Shown here piece by piece: positions 6,567-8,287 of a stretch of 8,287 nucleotides of DNA (the stretch's first letter is position 1; every line of letters begins with the position of its first letter). The DNA comes from Acidobacteriota bacterium (GTDB lineage: Bacteria; Acidobacteriota; Polarisedimenticolia; J045), in the NCBI GenBank assembly GCA_024276295.1, contig JAJRXN010000396.1, positions 1 to 8,287 on the forward strand. The letters are read 5' to 3'. The notes beneath the pieces were generated by a model. It did not search any database. It saw only the letters and a program-made list of their open reading frames with translations, and was not told the origin of the DNA. The position numbers were made by a program, and so were the translations under genes.

Positions 6567-7892
6567 CTACGCCTCCACCAGCCACGACAGCGGCCTCGAG
6601 AGCAGGCCGACGAGCCGGCTCATGAACCGCGCGGCGTCGGCGCCGTCGGCGATCCGGTGATCGAACGCCAGCGTCAGCGGCAGGATCGTCCGCACGACGA
6701 TCTCGCCGTCGCGGACCACCGCCTGCGGGGCGGCGCGTCCCATGCCGAGGATCGCCGACTCGGGGTAGTTGATCGTCGGAATCAGCCCCTTGCCGCCGAG
6801 CGGTCCGATGTTGGTGATCGTGAACGTCCCGCCCTGGAAGTCGGCGGCGTCGATCCGGCCGTCCCGCGCCGCCTCGGCGAGGCGGATGATCTCGGCCGAG
6901 ATCTCGACGACGCTCCTTGCGTCGGTGCCGCGGACGACCGGGACGACCAGTCCCCGCGGCGTGTCGGCGGCGAAGCCGACGTTGTAGAACTTCTTGTAGA
7001 TGATCTCGCCGCGCGCCGGGTCGAGACTGGCGTTGAACATCGGGAACTCGGCCAGGCAGTGCGTGACCGCCTTGACGACGAACGGCAGCAGCGAGAGCCG
7101 GCCGCCGGGCTCACCTTCGCGGCGGGTGCGTTCCTCGCGCCGGAAGCGCTCGAGTTCCGTCACGTCGCAGTCCTCGAGCAGCGCGACGTGCGGGACGAGG
7201 ATCATCGAGGTGGTCATCCGGCGGGCGACCTTGCGGCGGATCGAGCGGACCGGCTCGCGCTCGACCGGTCCGAGCTGCGCGAAGTCCGGCAGCGGCTCGA
7301 TCTCGAGGAACGGGATCCCGGCGGTCGTTCCGGTGATCGGCTCGCCCTCGGGAGGAGGACTCGGCCCACCGGCCGCCTGCGGCGCGGGGCCGCCGCCGGC
7401 GGCGGCACGACGGACGTCGTCGGCGGTGATCCGTCCGCCCGGGCCGGTGCCCGGGATCGAGGCGAGGTCGACCCCCAGTTCGCGCGCCAGCCGGCGCGTC
7501 GCGGGCGCCGCGGCCACGCGGCGGGCCGGACGGACGGGTGGGGTGGGGGCCGCCGGTGCGGCGGCTGGCTCTTCCGGTGCAGCCGGCCCCGGACCCGCTG
7601 CCGGCCCGGCCGGTGTGGCGGCGGGCTCCGCCTCGGCGGCCGGGGCTTCCGCCTCGGCGCCGTCGTCGATCACCGCGATCACCTGGCCGACCGCGACGGT
7701 GTCGCCCTCGGCGCCGCCGAGCCTGACGACCCTTCCCCCGCGAGGGGAGGGGATCGTCACGGCGGCCTTGTCGGTCTCGATGTCGACCAGCGGCTCGTCC
7801 TCGCCGATCGTCTGCCCCTCGGCGACGTGCCACTTGAGGATCTCCCCCTCGTGGATCCCCTCGCCGAGATCGGGAAGCTTGAACTCGAACAC
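6567..7892 (-). CDS. E2 acyltransferase of a 2-oxoacid dehydrogenase complex, probably pyruvate dehydrogenase
   Basis: E2 forms the core of the complex and transfers the acyl group from its lipoyl arm to CoA. The 441 residues contain one lipoyl domain (about 1-77) with lipoyl Lys42 in ETDKA, and an Ala/Pro-rich flexible linker (about 78-127). A peripheral-subunit-binding domain follows (about 128-163, with the IPGTGPGGRIT motif), then a Gly/Pro linker and the catalytic domain from about 205 to the end. The catalytic motif DHRIADG is at 411-417, with His412 and Asp416. A short stretch before the catalytic domain (LPDFAQLGPVERE) is an unfamiliar addition to the linker. I start at GTG 7892, which follows AGGAGG by seven bases and gives the usual MFEFKLPDLGEG opening; an in-frame GTG at 7919 would add nine residues without homology. 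E1 beta ends 41 bases upstream and E3 follows after four. The citrate synthase nearby favours pyruvate as substrate, but branched-chain 2-oxoacids cannot be excluded. Confidence 0.93.
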   Translation of the reverse strand: MFEFKLPDLGEGIHEGEILKWHVAEGQTIGEDEPLVDIETDKAAVTIPSPRGGRVVRLGGAEGDTVAVGQVIAVIDDGAEAEAPAAEAEPAATPAGPAAGPGPAAPEEPAAAPAAPTPPVRPARRVAAAPATRRLARELGVDLASIPGTGPGGRITADDVRRAAAGGGPAPQAAGGPSPPPEGEPITGTTAGIPFLEIEPLPDFAQLGPVEREPVRSIRRKVARRMTTSMILVPHVALLEDCDVTELERFRREERTRREGEPGGRLSLLPFVVKAVTHCLAEFPMFNASLDPARGEIIYKKFYNVGFAADTPRGLVVPVVRGTDARSVVEISAEIIRLAEAARDGRIDAADFQGGTFTITNIGPLGGKGLIPTINYPESAILGMGRAAPQAVVRDGEIVVRTILPLTLAFDHRIADGADAARFMSRLVGLLSRPLSWLVEA

Positions 7893-7899
7893 CGTCGAA

Positions 7900-7905
7900 C
7901 CTCCT
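7900..7905 (-). promoter_or_regulatory. Shine-Dalgarno sequence that fixes the E2 start
   Basis: The minus strand reads AGGAGG, seven bases (TTCGACG), then GTG at 7890-7892. No comparable site precedes the alternative GTG at 7917-7919, which would also leave this sequence inside the coding region. Confidence 0.75.
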
Positions 7906-7933
7906 GTGTGCGCCGCCACGCGGCCGTGCCCGC

Positions 7934-8287
7934 TCAGAAGTCGAGCGTTTCCTCGATCGCGCGCTGGACCTGGAGCGGCCCCGGGAAGTAGAGCTGTTCG
8001 CGGCCGAAGTAGGGTGTCATCACGTCGGGGGTCGTCACGCGCCGGACCGGTGCTTCGAGGTGCATCAGGGCGCGTTCGTTGATCCGCGCGATGATCTCCG
8101 CCGAGGCGCTGAACGAACGCGGAGCCTCCTGCACGACGACCGCGCGCCCGGTCTTTTCCACCGAGGCGACGATCGTGTCGGCGTCGAGCGGCGCGATCGT
8201 CAGCAGGTCGATGACCTCGATCGACACGCCGCGTCCCTGGCCGACCTCGGCCACGGCGCGGAGCGTCGGGCGCATCATCGCGCCCCA
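7934..8287 (-). CDS. E1 beta subunit of a 2-oxoacid dehydrogenase, C-terminal part (5' end outside window)
   Basis: Only the last 117 residues are present. They begin WGAMMRPTL, which matches the internal T-W/Y-G-A-M-V-x-x-A-L segment of thiamine-diphosphate-dependent E1 beta subunits, so the gene runs off the right edge and the Met at 8278 is not its start. The rest is the transketolase C-terminal domain: EVIDLLTIAPLDADTI, then the strand-turn VVVQEAPRS, the P-V-R-R-V-T-T-P-D segment and the PYFGREQLYFPG tail. With E1 alpha, expected just off the window, this subunit decarboxylates the 2-oxoacid and loads the acyl group on the E2 lipoyl arm. A separate beta subunit shows the complex is of the alpha2-beta2 type found in Gram-positives, mitochondria and many deep-branching bacteria, unlike the single-chain AceE of E. 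coli. E2 follows after 41 bases. Confidence 0.93.
   Translation of the reverse strand, partial: WGAMMRPTLRAVAEVGQGRGVSIEVIDLLTIAPLDADTIVASVEKTGRAVVVQEAPRSFSASAEIIARINERALMHLEAPVRRVTTPDVMTPYFGREQLYFPGPLQVQRAIEETLDF

Noticed and set aside
7538..7726. Repetitive Ala/Pro/Gly-coding stretch in E2 as a possible DNA repeat element
   Set aside because: It is the flexible linker between the lipoyl and subunit-binding domains. Ala/Pro codon bias alone explains the repetitive look.

Overview
The window is a dense, very GC-rich stretch of bacterial chromosome with short intergenic gaps and a strong preference for G or C at third codon positions. Recognisable genes are housekeeping carbon metabolism. I see no transposase, integrase, phage gene, CRISPR array, tRNA or rRNA. 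The heterotetrameric-type (alpha/beta E1) dehydrogenase complex and the mitochondrial-type citrate synthase would fit a high-GC Gram-negative of a group such as Acidobacteriota, Desulfobacterota, Myxococcota, Gemmatimonadota or Planctomycetota. The phylum cannot be settled from this sequence alone.

Left block, plus strand (1-2366): the 3' part of a large protein ending in a GNAT acetyltransferase domain, joined by a one-base stop/start overlap to a gene for an exported, helix-rich protein of unknown function. These two genes look co-translated and are the least understood part of the window.

Right block, minus strand (8287 down to 2451): the order of transcription is E1 beta (3' part, entering from the right edge), E2 acyltransferase, E3 dihydrolipoamide dehydrogenase, a small lipoate ligase/octanoyltransferase-family protein, a two-CBS-domain protein and citrate synthase. 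The gaps are 41, 4, 8, 50 and 199 bases. The first four genes are almost certainly one transcript. The CBS gene probably belongs to it. Citrate synthase has its own candidate sigma70-type promoter and a structured leader of about 130 bases. The two blocks converge on an 84-base gap that holds an imperfect hairpin.

Functionally the right block is a route from a 2-oxoacid, most simply pyruvate, to citrate. E1/E2/E3 make acetyl-CoA and NADH, the ligase-family protein would put the lipoyl arm on E2 (Lys42), and citrate synthase condenses acetyl-CoA with oxaloacetate. The CBS protein sits between the two enzymatic modules and is a plausible adenylate-responsive regulator, which is inference only. 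No wholly new system is evident. The points most worth following are the mitochondrial-type citrate synthase with its leader hairpins, the minimal lipoyl-attachment enzyme, the altered E3 disulfide motif, and the unknown GNAT-fusion/exported protein pair.
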